A DNA stretch of 43,654 bases from a virus: positions 1 through 43,654 of the IMG/VR virus record IMGVR_UViG_3300021137_000030, one strand, 5' to 3'. The notes under the pieces are model-generated. The model did not search any database and had not been told where the DNA came from. It was given only the letters and a program-made list of their open reading frames with translations. The translations under genes and the position numbers were made by a program. Below, in pieces: positions 15,404 to 22,534 of this stretch (the stretch's first letter is position 1; each line of letters begins with the position of its first letter).

Positions 15404-15446
15404 CAAAAAATGCGTGAAAACACGACTTTTGTCGCAAAATCACGCA
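15404..15446 (-). terminator. Structured terminator of small-gene operon
   Basis: TGCGTGA (15411-15417) pairs with TCACGCA (15440-15446), with an inner CGAC-TTTT-GTCG hairpin (15423-15434). On the minus strand a run of six T follows. It ends the operon whose last gene stops at 15485. Confidence 0.7.
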
Positions 15447-15484
15447 CTTTTCATCTTAAAAAGCGTCAGAAAGTCATCTTCTAC

Positions 15485-15892
15485 CTATTTATCGTGCTTA
15501 GAATGAGCAAAACACGTGCGACGATACCTAGACTCACCCTCTGGAGTGGTTTGTGGCCACCCGCAAGAGGCAGTCATAAAGCATCCAGGCTCGTCACACA
15601 GCTCAAGAAGAGGTTTTAGCTCTTCTATCCGCTTATCTCTCACGACTTCTCTGAGTTCTTTGTCTCTAGTGAGGTCGAACTCGTTAGTGATGGTCATCCC
15701 GCCCGCCATGTAGAGCGGGACGTAGGCGTCCATGCCGAATCCAAGGCGATCGTAGATCATGTGACGAAAGGAACCTCCCTCGTTTGCATGGTCTACGACG
15801 TTCTTGAACACCCAAGCAGTGACCGCGAGCCTAGTCTGGTAGTCGCAGGCCTCGACGAGCTTGAGATCCTCCTCGTCTACTTCGTCGCTCAT
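15485..15892 (-). CDS. Hypothetical protein with Cys-rich C-terminus
   Basis: 135 aa. The C-terminal region has four or more Cys/His (LCDEPGCFMTASCGW ... RRTCFAHSKH) and may bind zinc. The N-terminus is acidic and helical. It is the last gene of a small-ORF operon; its ATG overlaps the next gene by 4 nt. Function unknown. Confidence 0.6.
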   Translation of the reverse strand: MSDEVDEEDLKLVEACDYQTRLAVTAWVFKNVVDHANEGGSFRHMIYDRLGFGMDAYVPLYMAGGMTITNEFDLTRDKELREVVRDKRIEELKPLLELCDEPGCFMTASCGWPQTTPEGESRYRRTCFAHSKHDK

Positions 15893-16101
15893 ATCGCGTG
15901 ACCGTCGACGAGCTCGAGGTGACGACCGTCGGTGACGTATCCCATGGCGTTGAGTAGGTCCTGGAACTTACGAAGCATGACGCCCATGTGCGCGTCGGTG
16001 GCGTCAAAGGTGATCGACACTCGGTTGCTGGGAAAGTCGGGATCGTCGCTTCGAGAAGTGGCGATCATGGTTACTGTAGTCTCAAATTCTTCGTCGAACA
16101 T
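15889..16101 (-). CDS. Hypothetical protein
   Basis: 70 aa. A beta-rich start (ETTVTMIATSRSDDPDF) is followed by a helix (MGVMLRKFQDLLNAMGY). It is 15 nt downstream of the 104-aa gene and coupled to the 135-aa gene. Function unknown. Confidence 0.55.
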   Translation of the reverse strand: MFDEEFETTVTMIATSRSDDPDFPSNRVSITFDATDAHMGVMLRKFQDLLNAMGYVTDGRHLELVDGHAI

Positions 16102-16116
16102 CTCGTGTCTCCTGAT

Positions 16117-16431
16117 TTAGTCGTTGATCTTTACGTCGGCTACTTCCTTGGCTCGACGACGCCACTCGTCTCGCTGAAACTTGACCATCTCGGGCGCTAC
16201 ATCAAGCTCCTCCGTAGAGATAGAGAACAGGACGTTGTAGAGCTTTCGATGCTCCTGCTCCAAGAACTTGCAGTACTCCGAGTCTGCCCAGACCGCGGTC
16301 TGAGTCTTGCTTATCCAGAGGTCGCGGTCGGCTCGAGTCACTCGAAGCTCGTTCACGATCTCACGAATATCTTCATCTAGTGGGCCCTCGCACTGTTCTG
16401 CCCACGCTTCTAGTCGATCTGTAATGTCCAT
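16117..16431 (-). CDS. Hypothetical helical protein with FQRDEWRRR motif
   Basis: 104 aa from ATG 16431 (GAGGAAG upstream). Helical throughout, with VKFQRDEWRRRAKEV near the C-terminus. The same motif (WQRDDWKKR) occurs in the 78-aa protein at 17878, so the two are probably paralogues. Function unknown. Confidence 0.58.
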   Translation of the reverse strand: MDITDRLEAWAEQCEGPLDEDIREIVNELRVTRADRDLWISKTQTAVWADSEYCKFLEQEHRKLYNVLFSISTEELDVAPEMVKFQRDEWRRRAKEVADVKIND

Positions 16432-16479
16432 CTGTCTTCCTCTGTTACCACATAGATGTGCGGAAATTTTTTGGAGCAC

Positions 16480-16707
16480 TTACTCCATGTAGTCCAAGAC
16501 TTCCTTGAGGTCCCTGATGGGGATTGCCCCAGAGGCGACTGCCTTTCCGGCGACCGACACCGTGGTCACCAGACAGACCTGCTTCTTACCGTGCCCCGTG
16601 ATCGAGACTCTCTCTATATGATGAGAGATAGTCAAGTCGGCGAGCATGTCCATTACGGCATACTTACCTTGCTTGTAGGCTATCTCCTTGACCTCACTCT
16701 TCTCCAT
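16480..16707 (-). CDS. Hypothetical protein
   Basis: 75 aa, starting MEKSEVKEIAYKQGKYAVMD with alternating helix and strand (ERVSITGHGKKQVCLVTTVS). The start overlaps the coiled-coil gene upstream by 14 nt. Function unknown. Confidence 0.55.
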   Translation of the reverse strand: MEKSEVKEIAYKQGKYAVMDMLADLTISHHIERVSITGHGKKQVCLVTTVSVAGKAVASGAIPIRDLKEVLDYME

Positions 16708-16873
16708 CTCGGAGGCCCTCCCTGAGCTTCTGTGTCAGACGGTAGATCTCGTCTTCCTTGTCGGAGATGGTCTGCTTGAGGTCCATGAGAGACCGCTCGA
16801 GGTACCTGTTACGAGAGACGAGCTCCGCAACCTCCTCCCTCAGGGCCAGAGTGTCGACGTACTCCTCGGTCAT
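16694..16873 (-). CDS. Small coiled-coil protein
   Basis: 59 aa from ATG 16873, nearly all heptad-like (LREEVAELVSRNRYLERSL ... DKEDEIYRLTQKLRE). The start overlaps the exported-protein stop by 4 nt. Probably a dimeric early accessory protein; no known family. Confidence 0.55.
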   Translation of the reverse strand: MTEEYVDTLALREEVAELVSRNRYLERSLMDLKQTISDKEDEIYRLTQKLREGLRDGEE

Positions 16874-17166
16874 TCCGTCACCACTCGCTTCCACTGACCG
16901 CCCTTAGACTTGAGCCAGAGCATGCCGTCGTCACCCACCGCCATCGCCACGGACTTGTTAGGGTCGACAGGTAAGTTAAGGTTAAAGGCAGGGCCGCTGC
17001 TGAGGTACATGAGATCGTTCTGTTTCTTCTCCTTCTCGGCGGTACCCATGAGGGTGAGGTTCACCGCGTGCTCGGGAGGGGCACCAGTGACCTCCTCCTT
17101 AGCGAAGGCAGCCGCTGCCATGAAGGGTGAGAGGGCAATTGCTCCAAACAGGCTTCGACGGTTCAC
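16870..17166 (-). CDS. Exported protein with Tat-like signal peptide
   Basis: 98 aa from a GTG at 17166 (AGGAG 8 nt upstream). MNRRSLFGAIALSPFMAAAA is a twin-arginine-type signal (RRxLF), followed by AxA-type cleavage near residue 22. The mature part ends in GDDGMLWLKSKGGQWKRVVT, a compact beta element. An exported protein within an early operon suggests a lysogeny-independent 'moron' acting in the periplasm, such as blocking superinfection; this is inference. Confidence 0.6.
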   Translation of the reverse strand: MNRRSLFGAIALSPFMAAAAFAKEEVTGAPPEHAVNLTLMGTAEKEKKQNDLMYLSSGPAFNLNLPVDPNKSVAMAVGDDGMLWLKSKGGQWKRVVTE

Positions 17167-17187
17167 TTGTGATTCTCCTGAGAAAGA

Positions 17188-17201
17188 TAAAACATGTTTT
17201 A
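17188..17201. repeat. 14-bp perfect palindrome
   Basis: TAAAACATGTTTTA just upstream of the exported-protein gene, in a 122-bp gap without a strong promoter. It could be an operator. Confidence 0.45.
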
Positions 17202-17288
17202 TACTTTGACTTGCAATAGGGAAGAAGTAAAGCGGATTTGCTTTTTGAAGGCAGATTTAATGTAGGATGAGATGAATGCAATCATAGT

Positions 17289-17585
17289 TTACCACTCCGT
17301 TCCTGAGGTCATACCTGTGTTCTCGTATACGTAGCTGAAATCGACGCCGTAGGCTGGACATACCAAGATGTTGTCGGGCATGCCGTTCTTGTCCTTCTTG
17401 CCTAAGATGCCTGAGATGAACAGCGTGTCGGGATGCGTCTCGGGAGTCAGTCGACGGAGGATGTTTGCCTGCATGTCGCACTTATCACGGAGGCGAGCAA
17501 ACTCATCCTTCAGCAGCTTGAGGCTCTTGTAGTCGAAAGGCATGCTGTCGACCCAGATTACGGTCTTCTGTTCAGTCTCGTCCAT
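17289..17585 (-). CDS. Hypothetical protein
   Basis: 98 aa. The ATG at 17585 overlaps the previous stop as TGATG. Helical centre (LLKDEFARLRDKCDMQANIL) followed by ETHPDTLFISGILGKKDKNG. Possibly related to small phage proteins with a 'PDxxFISG' turn. Function unknown. Confidence 0.55.
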   Translation of the reverse strand: MDETEQKTVIWVDSMPFDYKSLKLLKDEFARLRDKCDMQANILRRLTPETHPDTLFISGILGKKDKNGMPDNILVCPAYGVDFSYVYENTGMTSGTEW

Positions 17586-17758
17586 CACTCAGTGTCCTTG
17601 TTGTACTTGTAGTGCATCTTCTCTAGGAAGTCGATGATCTTGTCGTCGAGCTCTACCCAGTCCTCGTCCTTGAGCTTTAAGAAGAGGGTTCGATACATCT
17701 CGACTACTCGCTGGGATACTTCAACCTGTAGCTGACTACCCTCAAACCGATTGTCCAT
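17585..17758 (-). CDS. Small helical protein
   Basis: 57 aa from ATG 17758 (MDNRFEGSQLQVEVSQRVVE). It overlaps the genes on both sides (TGATG downstream). Acidic helix with LDDKIIDFLEKMHYKYNKD. Function unknown. Confidence 0.52.
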   Translation of the reverse strand: MDNRFEGSQLQVEVSQRVVEMYRTLFLKLKDEDWVELDDKIIDFLEKMHYKYNKDTE

Positions 17759-17897
17759 TACCGATCTCCTCGATCAAGTCACGGACGAACTGGCGCCAGT
17801 GCTCCTTCTGTTCCTCAGTATAGTGAGTAGCCCACTCGCCACCGTTGTTGCCTAGGGCTAGTCGTATGGCGAACTTCTCAATCGTTTCTTGTGACAC
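17742..17897 (-). CDS. Small protein with GTG start
   Basis: 51 aa from GTG 17897, with GAAGGA about 9 nt upstream. It overlaps the upstream stop by 20 nt and the next start by 17 nt. The C-terminal YTEEQKEHWRQFVRDLIEE is a motif seen in many small phage early proteins. It is easy to miss because of the GTG start. Function unknown. Confidence 0.58.
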   Translation of the reverse strand: MSQETIEKFAIRLALGNNGGEWATHYTEEQKEHWRQFVRDLIEEIGNGQSV

Positions 17898-18114
17898 TGT
17901 ATCGTCCTTCGGTGCTGTAGTACTCTTCGAGGGCCCGAACGCAGCGCTTCTTCCAGTCGTCCCGCTGCCACTGAGCCTTCTCGTAGCTGAGCTCGATGTA
18001 GTCGTTGCGGATGAACGTCACCAGGTCCTTGAACTTGTTGAGACGCTCGATCTCGTCCTCGTAGATCATGGACACCACCGCCTTGAGAGGGAGCTCCTCG
18101 TACGCGTCACTCAT
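17878..18114 (-). CDS. Hypothetical helical protein with WQRDDWKKR motif
   Basis: 78 aa from ATG 18114. Its AQWQRDDWKKRCVRALEEYY resembles the motif in the 104-aa protein at 16117. The start overlaps the previous stop (TGATG). Function unknown. Confidence 0.57.
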   Translation of the reverse strand: MSDAYEELPLKAVVSMIYEDEIERLNKFKDLVTFIRNDYIELSYEKAQWQRDDWKKRCVRALEEYYSTEGRYSVTRND

Positions 18115-18623
18115 CACTCAGACTCCCGCCAAGCGACCACGTTCTTGGGGTCGTCGGGATAGTCCTTCACGGGGACCCGAGTGCGCTCCATCTTAGTCAC
18201 CACCTCGCCGTCCGCGAGCATGACGTCGATGAGCCTGCCGCTGACGGCGAAGAATGCGGGGCTGTTATGGTCCGTCGTGTGGACCATCGGGCGCCACAGA
18301 CGGGGCTTCTTGTCGGGGAGCGAGTCGACCTTGTCGGAGATCTTCTTGAGGAGGGCCTCGATCTCACCGAGCTGCCTACGAACTTCATTGTCCACTTTCT
18401 TGACCTTTCTTAGAACAGGGTGCGGCATACCCTCGCTAGAGATGACTTCTACCTTGCCATTGATGACCTGCCAGTCCAGCACGTTGTCGATGGCATAAAA
18501 ACTAACGTGAACGTCATTGGTGTTCAATTCATTAAAGATGTTCTCGCGAGTGAACGTCCGATCATCTCGCAGCATGTCGATCCAGTGCACTACCCGCCGC
18601 GCCTCTTCAATTCCAGTGTCCAT
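18114..18623 (-). CDS. Hypothetical protein, first gene of early operon
   Basis: 169 aa from ATG 18623 with GGAG upstream. N-terminal segment HWIDMLRDDRTFTRENIFNE looks like a winged-helix or HTH-type unit, followed by a coiled coil (RRQLGEIEALLKKISDKVD) and a beta-rich C-terminus. It is 27 nt after the promoter -10 region. A regulator is possible, not shown. Confidence 0.6.
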   Translation of the reverse strand: MDTGIEEARRVVHWIDMLRDDRTFTRENIFNELNTNDVHVSFYAIDNVLDWQVINGKVEVISSEGMPHPVLRKVKKVDNEVRRQLGEIEALLKKISDKVDSLPDKKPRLWRPMVHTTDHNSPAFFAVSGRLIDVMLADGEVVTKMERTRVPVKDYPDDPKNVVAWRESE

Positions 18624-18649
18624 CACAAGTCTCCATTACCAATATAGCC

Positions 18650-18678
18650 ATACTACACCAGTATCTATTATTTGTCAA
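18650..18678 (-). promoter_or_regulatory. Early sigma70-type promoter
   Basis: TTGACA, 17-bp spacer (AATAATAG...CTGGTG), TAGTAT on the minus strand; drives the operon 18623-15485. Confidence 0.83.
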
Positions 18679-18683
18679 CCCGC

Positions 18684-19301
18684 TCACGCCACGCTCCACT
18701 CGTACTCGTCCTGTGTGACCACAGTCTCCATCCCGTCGTACTCCTCTATGCGGTACAGCGTACCAGAAGGGAGCTCTTCGATCAACAGAGTAGTGAAGTC
18801 GCCTGCGTCCTCGCCCATCTCCTCGACTACCTGTACTAGGAAGGGGTCCGTGCGCTTCAGATCATGCTCAGACCAGTAGTCACCCTCGGGAGTCTCCCAG
18901 TGAAGCGACTGTTCTAATCCGGAGAAAGACCTCTGAACCAACCCAAGGCCAGCCAAGTCACTGTACCGCTGCACTGCCTTATCGGACAGGCCGAACCCTC
19001 CGTAGCTGGCGTTGTATACTATCTTAGTCATAGGCCTGGCCTCCTCGTACATCTCCTCGAAGATCTCTCGCCTGTTGAACCAGAACTCACCCTTGGGACC
19101 CCTGATGAGGTAGTCGCCTTCGTCGGCCACCATCATCCCCTCTAGGGTAAGGATACAGAGACTATGCTTGTCGACGCTCATCTTGATCTTACGACTCTTC
19201 AGCGCCTCGTGCACCCATACAGGGTAGTTCCCCTGATGCTCGATCTCCAGAGTGTCGATCTGCCACGCGTCGACTGGGATGGGCTTCTTGACGTACTTCA
19301 T
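18684..19301 (-). CDS. Fusion of two small phage domains
   Basis: 205 aa from ATG 19301 (GGAG upstream). Residues 1-90 (KYVKKPIPVDAWQID ... LEGMMVADEGDYLIRGPKGE) match the common phage domain with the GDYLIxGxxGEF signature. Residues 92-205 begin MTKIVYNASYGGFGLSDKAV, which is the usual N-terminus of a separate phage family. The internal Met supports a gene fusion. Roles of both domains are unknown. It is the only gene behind the promoter at 19328-19356 before the next promoter. Confidence 0.65.
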   Translation of the reverse strand: MKYVKKPIPVDAWQIDTLEIEHQGNYPVWVHEALKSRKIKMSVDKHSLCILTLEGMMVADEGDYLIRGPKGEFWFNRREIFEEMYEEARPMTKIVYNASYGGFGLSDKAVQRYSDLAGLGLVQRSFSGLEQSLHWETPEGDYWSEHDLKRTDPFLVQVVEEMGEDAGDFTTLLIEELPSGTLYRIEEYDGMETVVTQDEYEWSVA

Positions 19302-19327
19302 CACTTCTTCTCCATGAACATGTCTAT

Positions 19328-19356
19328 ATCATATCACACAGTCGAATTTATGTCAA
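19328..19356 (-). promoter_or_regulatory. Early sigma70-type promoter
   Basis: TTGACA, 17-bp spacer with CGACTGTG, TATGAT on the minus strand; drives 19301-18684. The -35 overlaps the end of the upstream gene. Confidence 0.85.
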
Positions 19357-19631
19357 CTGTGGCCGACGTACTCACCGCAGAAGTCCGTCTTGTCCTTCTT
19401 GACAGACTCGGGAAAGCGATGGCACGTGATCATATTCTTAGACTCTTTGACCTTACGCTCGAGCTCAGAGATGCCGACCACGTACATGCCCTCCACGTAG
19501 AAGTTGCGACTCATGGTCGGCTCCATTTGAAGCTCGGCGAATCGCTCTCGCTTTCTCTCGATGAGGGACTCGATAGAGTCGACGTCGACCTCGATCTCCC
19601 TTGAATATATGCAGCGCTCACATTCATTCAC
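19353..19631 (-). CDS. Small protein with Cys pairs
   Basis: 92 aa from GTG 19631, which overlaps the previous stop (GTGA). The N-terminal CERC and the later C...FC could form a zinc site. Central helix VDSIESLIERKRERFAELQM, then a TMSRNFYVEGMYVVG turn. Function unknown. Confidence 0.55.
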   Translation of the reverse strand: MNECERCIYSREIEVDVDSIESLIERKRERFAELQMEPTMSRNFYVEGMYVVGISELERKVKESKNMITCHRFPESVKKDKTDFCGEYVGHS

Positions 19632-19939
19632 TTCTCGTCAATCCTCATCTTGTCTTGGAGAGCCATCAGCCTGTCGCTGACCTCACTGCGCATCCGATAG
19701 CTGCCGTCGCCCCACAGCATGGCGTTGATGTCGCTCAAATCCTTGATGTACTCGCCGAACACCTCGTGTATCAGCTGCTTGCGACTGTTGGAGACGACGC
19801 GGTCGATGTACCCATCCAAGGAGGCATCGTGATAGTGTATCTTCGTCCTGCATTGGAACTTCAGAGAGGCGTCGACCTGTGCCGACCCGCCCGCGAACCT
19901 ATGTACGCTAGTCTCGATCGCCTTGGACAGCTTACTCAT
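19628..19939 (-). CDS. Hypothetical protein
   Basis: 103 aa from ATG 19939, overlapping the 40-aa stop as TGATG. C-terminal GSYRMRSEVSDRLMALQDKM is helical and basic. Function unknown. Confidence 0.55.
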   Translation of the reverse strand: MSKLSKAIETSVHRFAGGSAQVDASLKFQCRTKIHYHDASLDGYIDRVVSNSRKQLIHEVFGEYIKDLSDINAMLWGDGSYRMRSEVSDRLMALQDKMRIDEK

Positions 19940-20061
19940 CACTCACTCACCACTGCATGCCAGACAAACCCAGCGCCGTCGATGACAGTGCCGACGTACT
20001 CACCCTCAAAGTCCGCGCCCTGAAGTTTAAGTAGGGTGTTGATTTTATCGATGCTATCCAT
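19939..20061 (-). CDS. 40-aa protein in a coupled gene chain
   Basis: ATG at 20061 overlaps the stop of the 75-aa gene and its own stop overlaps the next ATG. It starts MDSIDKINTLLKLQGADFEG and ends in TVIDGAGFVWHAVVSE. Its reading frame is held in place by overlaps on both sides, which supports it despite its size. Confidence 0.55.
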   Translation of the reverse strand: MDSIDKINTLLKLQGADFEGEYVGTVIDGAGFVWHAVVSE

Positions 20062-20288
20062 CACTCTACTCCAAAGTGTTGCCTGATCAGATCCATTGCT
20101 AAATCGATATCGGAGTTCCAGAACTTTTTATCCATTACCTTCAGGCATTCCTTCACGATCAGCTCAGCGAACCTATGAACGTCATCGAGGTCTGCATGAC
20201 CATGGATGAAGACCTCACGAGGAGTCTCATGGTCGATGTAGTTCAGCAGCCCCGCCTCCAGTCCCAGTTCATCAATCTTCTTGTTCAT
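20061..20288 (-). CDS. Small FAELIVKEC...FGVE-family protein
   Basis: 75 aa from ATG 20288 (GGAGGAAG upstream). HRFAELIVKECLKVMDKKFW and the C-terminus IRQHFGVE define a widespread small phage family. A paralogue is at 21572. Function unknown. It is coupled to neighbours on both sides. Confidence 0.65.
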   Translation of the reverse strand: MNKKIDELGLEAGLLNYIDHETPREVFIHGHADLDDVHRFAELIVKECLKVMDKKFWNSDIDLAMDLIRQHFGVE

Positions 20289-20553
20289 CTTCTTCCTCCC
20301 TACCAAAGAGCACGCTCCGAGCTTTTTCCACCGCCATCGCCTCCACTCCGTGGATTACCGTTCGCATCAGCTGAGACTCGATGGTCATGCCTCCCGCTCC
20401 CATCTCAACCCACCTGCCCGCATCACAGGCAGCGATGAGATTTGCCAACGCCTCCTCCAACTGCTCGACCCTATCGCGAAGATCTTTATTGTCATCGACG
20501 ACGTTCTGCATGCCAGTGCTCAGTGCCTTGATCATGTCCTCTACATCACTCAT
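20272..20553 (-). CDS. Coiled-coil hypothetical protein
   Basis: 93 aa. MSDVEDMIKALSTGMQNVVD then a heptad-like LRDRVEQLEEALANLIAAC, ending in an acidic tail (REEEDEQED). It overlaps both neighbours. Function unknown. Confidence 0.57.
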   Translation of the reverse strand: MSDVEDMIKALSTGMQNVVDDNKDLRDRVEQLEEALANLIAACDAGRWVEMGAGGMTIESQLMRTVIHGVEAMAVEKARSVLFGREEEDEQED

Positions 20554-20707
20554 TGTTCTTCTCCTCAGCGATCATCTCGTCTATGTCCTCCACCAGCATG
20601 TCCAGCGCCTGCATCGTCTTGTATGGCACCTCTATGGAAGTGGCGACTACGTAGAGGTCCTCCGCCTCCTCGAACGGCACGTGGACTAGTCTGTAGCTCT
20701 TGTTCAC
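20546..20707 (-). CDS. 53-aa protein with GTG start
   Basis: GTG at 20707 overlaps the upstream stop (GTGA), with GGAG in the upstream gene end. The protein starts MNKSYRLVHVPFEEAEDLYV and is acidic and helical to its end. The stop overlaps the next ATG by 8 nt. Function unknown; the tight packing supports it. Confidence 0.57.
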   Translation of the reverse strand: MNKSYRLVHVPFEEAEDLYVVATSIEVPYKTMQALDMLVEDIDEMIAEEKNNE

Positions 20708-20931
20708 GGCTCTACTCCAAACTCTCTCTTCACGATGAACTTAAAGAGGTCCACGTATTCGCCCTCGCTTCTCTCTAGGGCGTCCATGACCCGCTTGAGG
20801 GTGTCGTGCTCCACGCGCCTGGCGAAGATCTTAAGCCGCGACTCCCACTTCTCCCTGTCGTGTCCAAGGGCGTAGATGTCTAGCCAGCTGTCGCTGGCGT
20901 GGCGACGGAGGGTGTCCATATAGAGGCTCAT
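20704..20931 (-). CDS. Hypothetical protein with C-terminal FGVEP
   Basis: 75 aa from ATG 20931 (AAGGAGAAGGA upstream). Arg/Lys-rich helices, ending FKFIVKREFGVEP, the C-terminal motif shared with the FAELIVKEC proteins. Function unknown. Confidence 0.6.
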   Translation of the reverse strand: MSLYMDTLRRHASDSWLDIYALGHDREKWESRLKIFARRVEHDTLKRVMDALERSEGEYVDLFKFIVKREFGVEP

Positions 20932-21086
20932 ATGTCCTTCTCCTTGATGTTGCCCCATTGATCCTGCATCACGTAGCGGACGCCGTTTGGCATACTATTT
21001 TCATCACCTCTTTTATAGAGGCCATGTTTGCTTATGATCGTCCACCGAGTGCGAGTGAACAGGAGGTCCCATATCCATCGAAGCAT
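20928..21086 (-). CDS. Small basic protein
   Basis: 52 aa from ATG 21086, starting MLRWIWDLLFTRTRW, followed by NGVRYVMQDQWGN. The start overlaps the previous stop. The amphipathic aromatic N-terminus may touch membranes. Function unknown. Confidence 0.57.
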   Translation of the reverse strand: MLRWIWDLLFTRTRWTIISKHGLYKRGDENSMPNGVRYVMQDQWGNIKEKDI

Positions 21087-21253
21087 CACCTCACCCCTAC
21101 GTTGAGGGCCGACCATGCCATGACAACCCCTAGGACCAACCCTATGACGGCGTTGACGTAGTTGCCCGCGAGGAACCCGAGCGCCGCGCCGACGAAGTTG
21201 ATGAGGGCGATGCCCAACCCTATCTTGACCTCGTTCTTAAAGAACCATTCCAT
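21086..21253 (-). CDS. Small membrane protein (two TM segments)
   Basis: 55 aa from ATG 21253 (AAAGGAG upstream). Two hydrophobic stretches (IGLGIALINFVGAALGFLAG and VIGLVLGVVMAWSALNV). Likely an inner-membrane protein; role unknown. The stop overlaps the next ATG (TGATG). Confidence 0.6.
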   Translation of the reverse strand: MEWFFKNEVKIGLGIALINFVGAALGFLAGNYVNAVIGLVLGVVMAWSALNVGVR

Positions 21254-21290
21254 CGTGTATCTCCTTTATCAGTCCTTGTATGGATCGAAC

Positions 21291-21365
21291 TCACCCGCGC
21301 CCGCCATGCAGACGACGATGCCATTCCTGTTCTTCTTCTTTTGTAAGACCTGCTTGCAAACGCAT
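21291..21365 (-). CDS. Possible 24-aa peptide
   Basis: ATG 21365 with GGAG about 8 nt upstream gives MRLQAGLTKEEEQEWHRRLH and four more residues. It fills a gap between the 67-aa gene and the membrane gene. An alternative frame ends in MAGAGEFDPYKD but lacks a good start. Uncertain. Confidence 0.3.
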   Translation of the reverse strand: MRLQAGLTKEEEQEWHRRLHGGRG

Positions 21366-21368
21366 CAC

Positions 21369-21572
21369 TCAACTCCAACATTTTTCATTTTTGTCGCGAG
21401 GTATGAGATTCTTAGAACAGAGAAGAATCTCAAATGCCTCTCTCTTACTCACACCGCTCCAGTCTTTATTCTCGTGACTGTCATGTACCCAGTTATCAGG
21501 GTTCCACAGATCAGACCACCCGTTGGCTCTCAGGGCGACGTCAATCATCTCATCATCAAATGAGAACGACAT
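21369..21572 (-). CDS. Hypothetical protein
   Basis: 67 aa from ATG 21572, overlapping the previous stop. Acidic start MSFSFDDEMIDVALRANGW, then Trp-rich (LWNPDNWVHDSHENKDW). Function unknown. Confidence 0.55.
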   Translation of the reverse strand: MSFSFDDEMIDVALRANGWSDLWNPDNWVHDSHENKDWSGVSKREAFEILLCSKNLIPRDKNEKCWS

Positions 21573-21868
21573 CACTCGACTCCAAATCTCTGGCGCAGAA
21601 GATCAGAGGCCCGCCAGAGCGCTGCTCCATTATGACCAGCCAGTAAGTCCTCGCTCAGCTTCTTCTCTGATTTACCGAAAACGTCACCGTTCTCTAAATC
21701 ACTACCAAATTCGTCGATGAAGTCTGTGCACTCCTTGACGATCAGCTCAGCGAACTCACGCGCCCAGATCTCACTGGGCATTCTAATTTCTAATTTCTCA
21801 CCGGTGAAATTCTTTGCCGCGGCATTAATTGCAGCCTGCTCAGCCAACTCCCTGATCTTTAAGTTCAT
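21572..21868 (-). CDS. FAELIVKEC...FGVE-family protein
   Basis: 98 aa. MNLKIRELAEQAAINAAAKN, then REFAELIVKECTDFIDEFG and the C-terminus LRQRFGVE, as in the 75-aa protein at 20061. A central insertion (GKSEKKLSEDLLAGHNG) distinguishes it. The ATG lies 1 nt past the previous stop. Function unknown. Confidence 0.65.
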   Translation of the reverse strand: MNLKIRELAEQAAINAAAKNFTGEKLEIRMPSEIWAREFAELIVKECTDFIDEFGSDLENGDVFGKSEKKLSEDLLAGHNGAALWRASDLLRQRFGVE

Positions 21869-21869
21869 A

Positions 21870-22445
21870 TCACATCACTCCCAGTTCGCGGAGGTCGAGA
21901 CGCTCATCCTGCTCCTCGATGGCGTCGAAGGAGGGGAGGACGTCCTGCTCGTCGCCCTTGAGCCGAGCCGAGACCTTCTTCATGAGCTCGAGGTTGCGGG
22001 CGCGGATGGCCTGCTTCTCCGAGAAGTTCTTGCCGACCACCTTGAGGATCGACGTCATCTTGACCGTCTTGGGAGCGGCGGCCTTGGGAGCCTTCTCCTT
22101 AGGGGCCTTAGCGGCCTTAGCCTTGAAGGGAGTCACCGCGCCGACCTCGTGGGCCAGACGGATGAACGAGGCGACGACCTCAGACGAGCCCGAGACGCCC
22201 ATTGCAGGGATCGCGATGACCGTCCAGCCCTTGTTGCGGGAGACGATCGTCCAGTCCGTCAGGGCGTCCGTGATGGCTGCCAGTGGGGCGCCGGCGATGA
22301 CCTTGAACGTACCGGAGTTGCAGTTGAACTCGACCTTGACCGAGCCGACCTTGACGAAGTAGATGGAGTCCGACTGCTTGACGGGGGTGAGGCCGGCAGC
22401 GATGACCTGATCCGCGAAGAGGGAGTAGGGGGTGGAGAGCTTCAT
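21870..22445 (-). CDS. Hypothetical protein with Ala/Lys/Pro linker
   Basis: 191 aa from ATG 22445 (AAGGAAAGGA upstream). The N-terminal domain (about 1-105) is alpha/beta with SDSIYFVKVGSVKVEFN. A linker of repeated AKAPKEKAPKAAAPKT resembles histone-H1-like DNA-binding tails. The C-terminal part is helical. The longer in-frame ORF starts inside the promoter hairpin and is rejected. It is first in the operon 22445-19353 and may bind DNA (inference). Confidence 0.62.
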   Translation of the reverse strand: MKLSTPYSLFADQVIAAGLTPVKQSDSIYFVKVGSVKVEFNCNSGTFKVIAGAPLAAITDALTDWTIVSRNKGWTVIAIPAMGVSGSSEVVASFIRLAHEVGAVTPFKAKAAKAPKEKAPKAAAPKTVKMTSILKVVGKNFSEKQAIRARNLELMKKVSARLKGDEQDVLPSFDAIEEQDERLDLRELGVM

Positions 22446-22473
22446 GGGGTAGTCCTTTCCTTGATTATGATTT

Positions 22474-22502
22474 AATATACCATGGATCTGGTTATTTGTC
22501 AA
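22474..22502 (-). promoter_or_regulatory. Early promoter with upstream stem-loop (PeSL-like)
   Basis: TTGACA, 17-bp spacer ending CATGG, TATATT. A 7-bp stem (GAGGTAT/ATACCTC, 22525-22545 region) sits just upstream, as in T4-type promoter/stem-loop cassettes. Confidence 0.85.
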
Positions 22503-22534
22503 CCCATTCTGGGCATGGGAGGTATACCGAAAAG

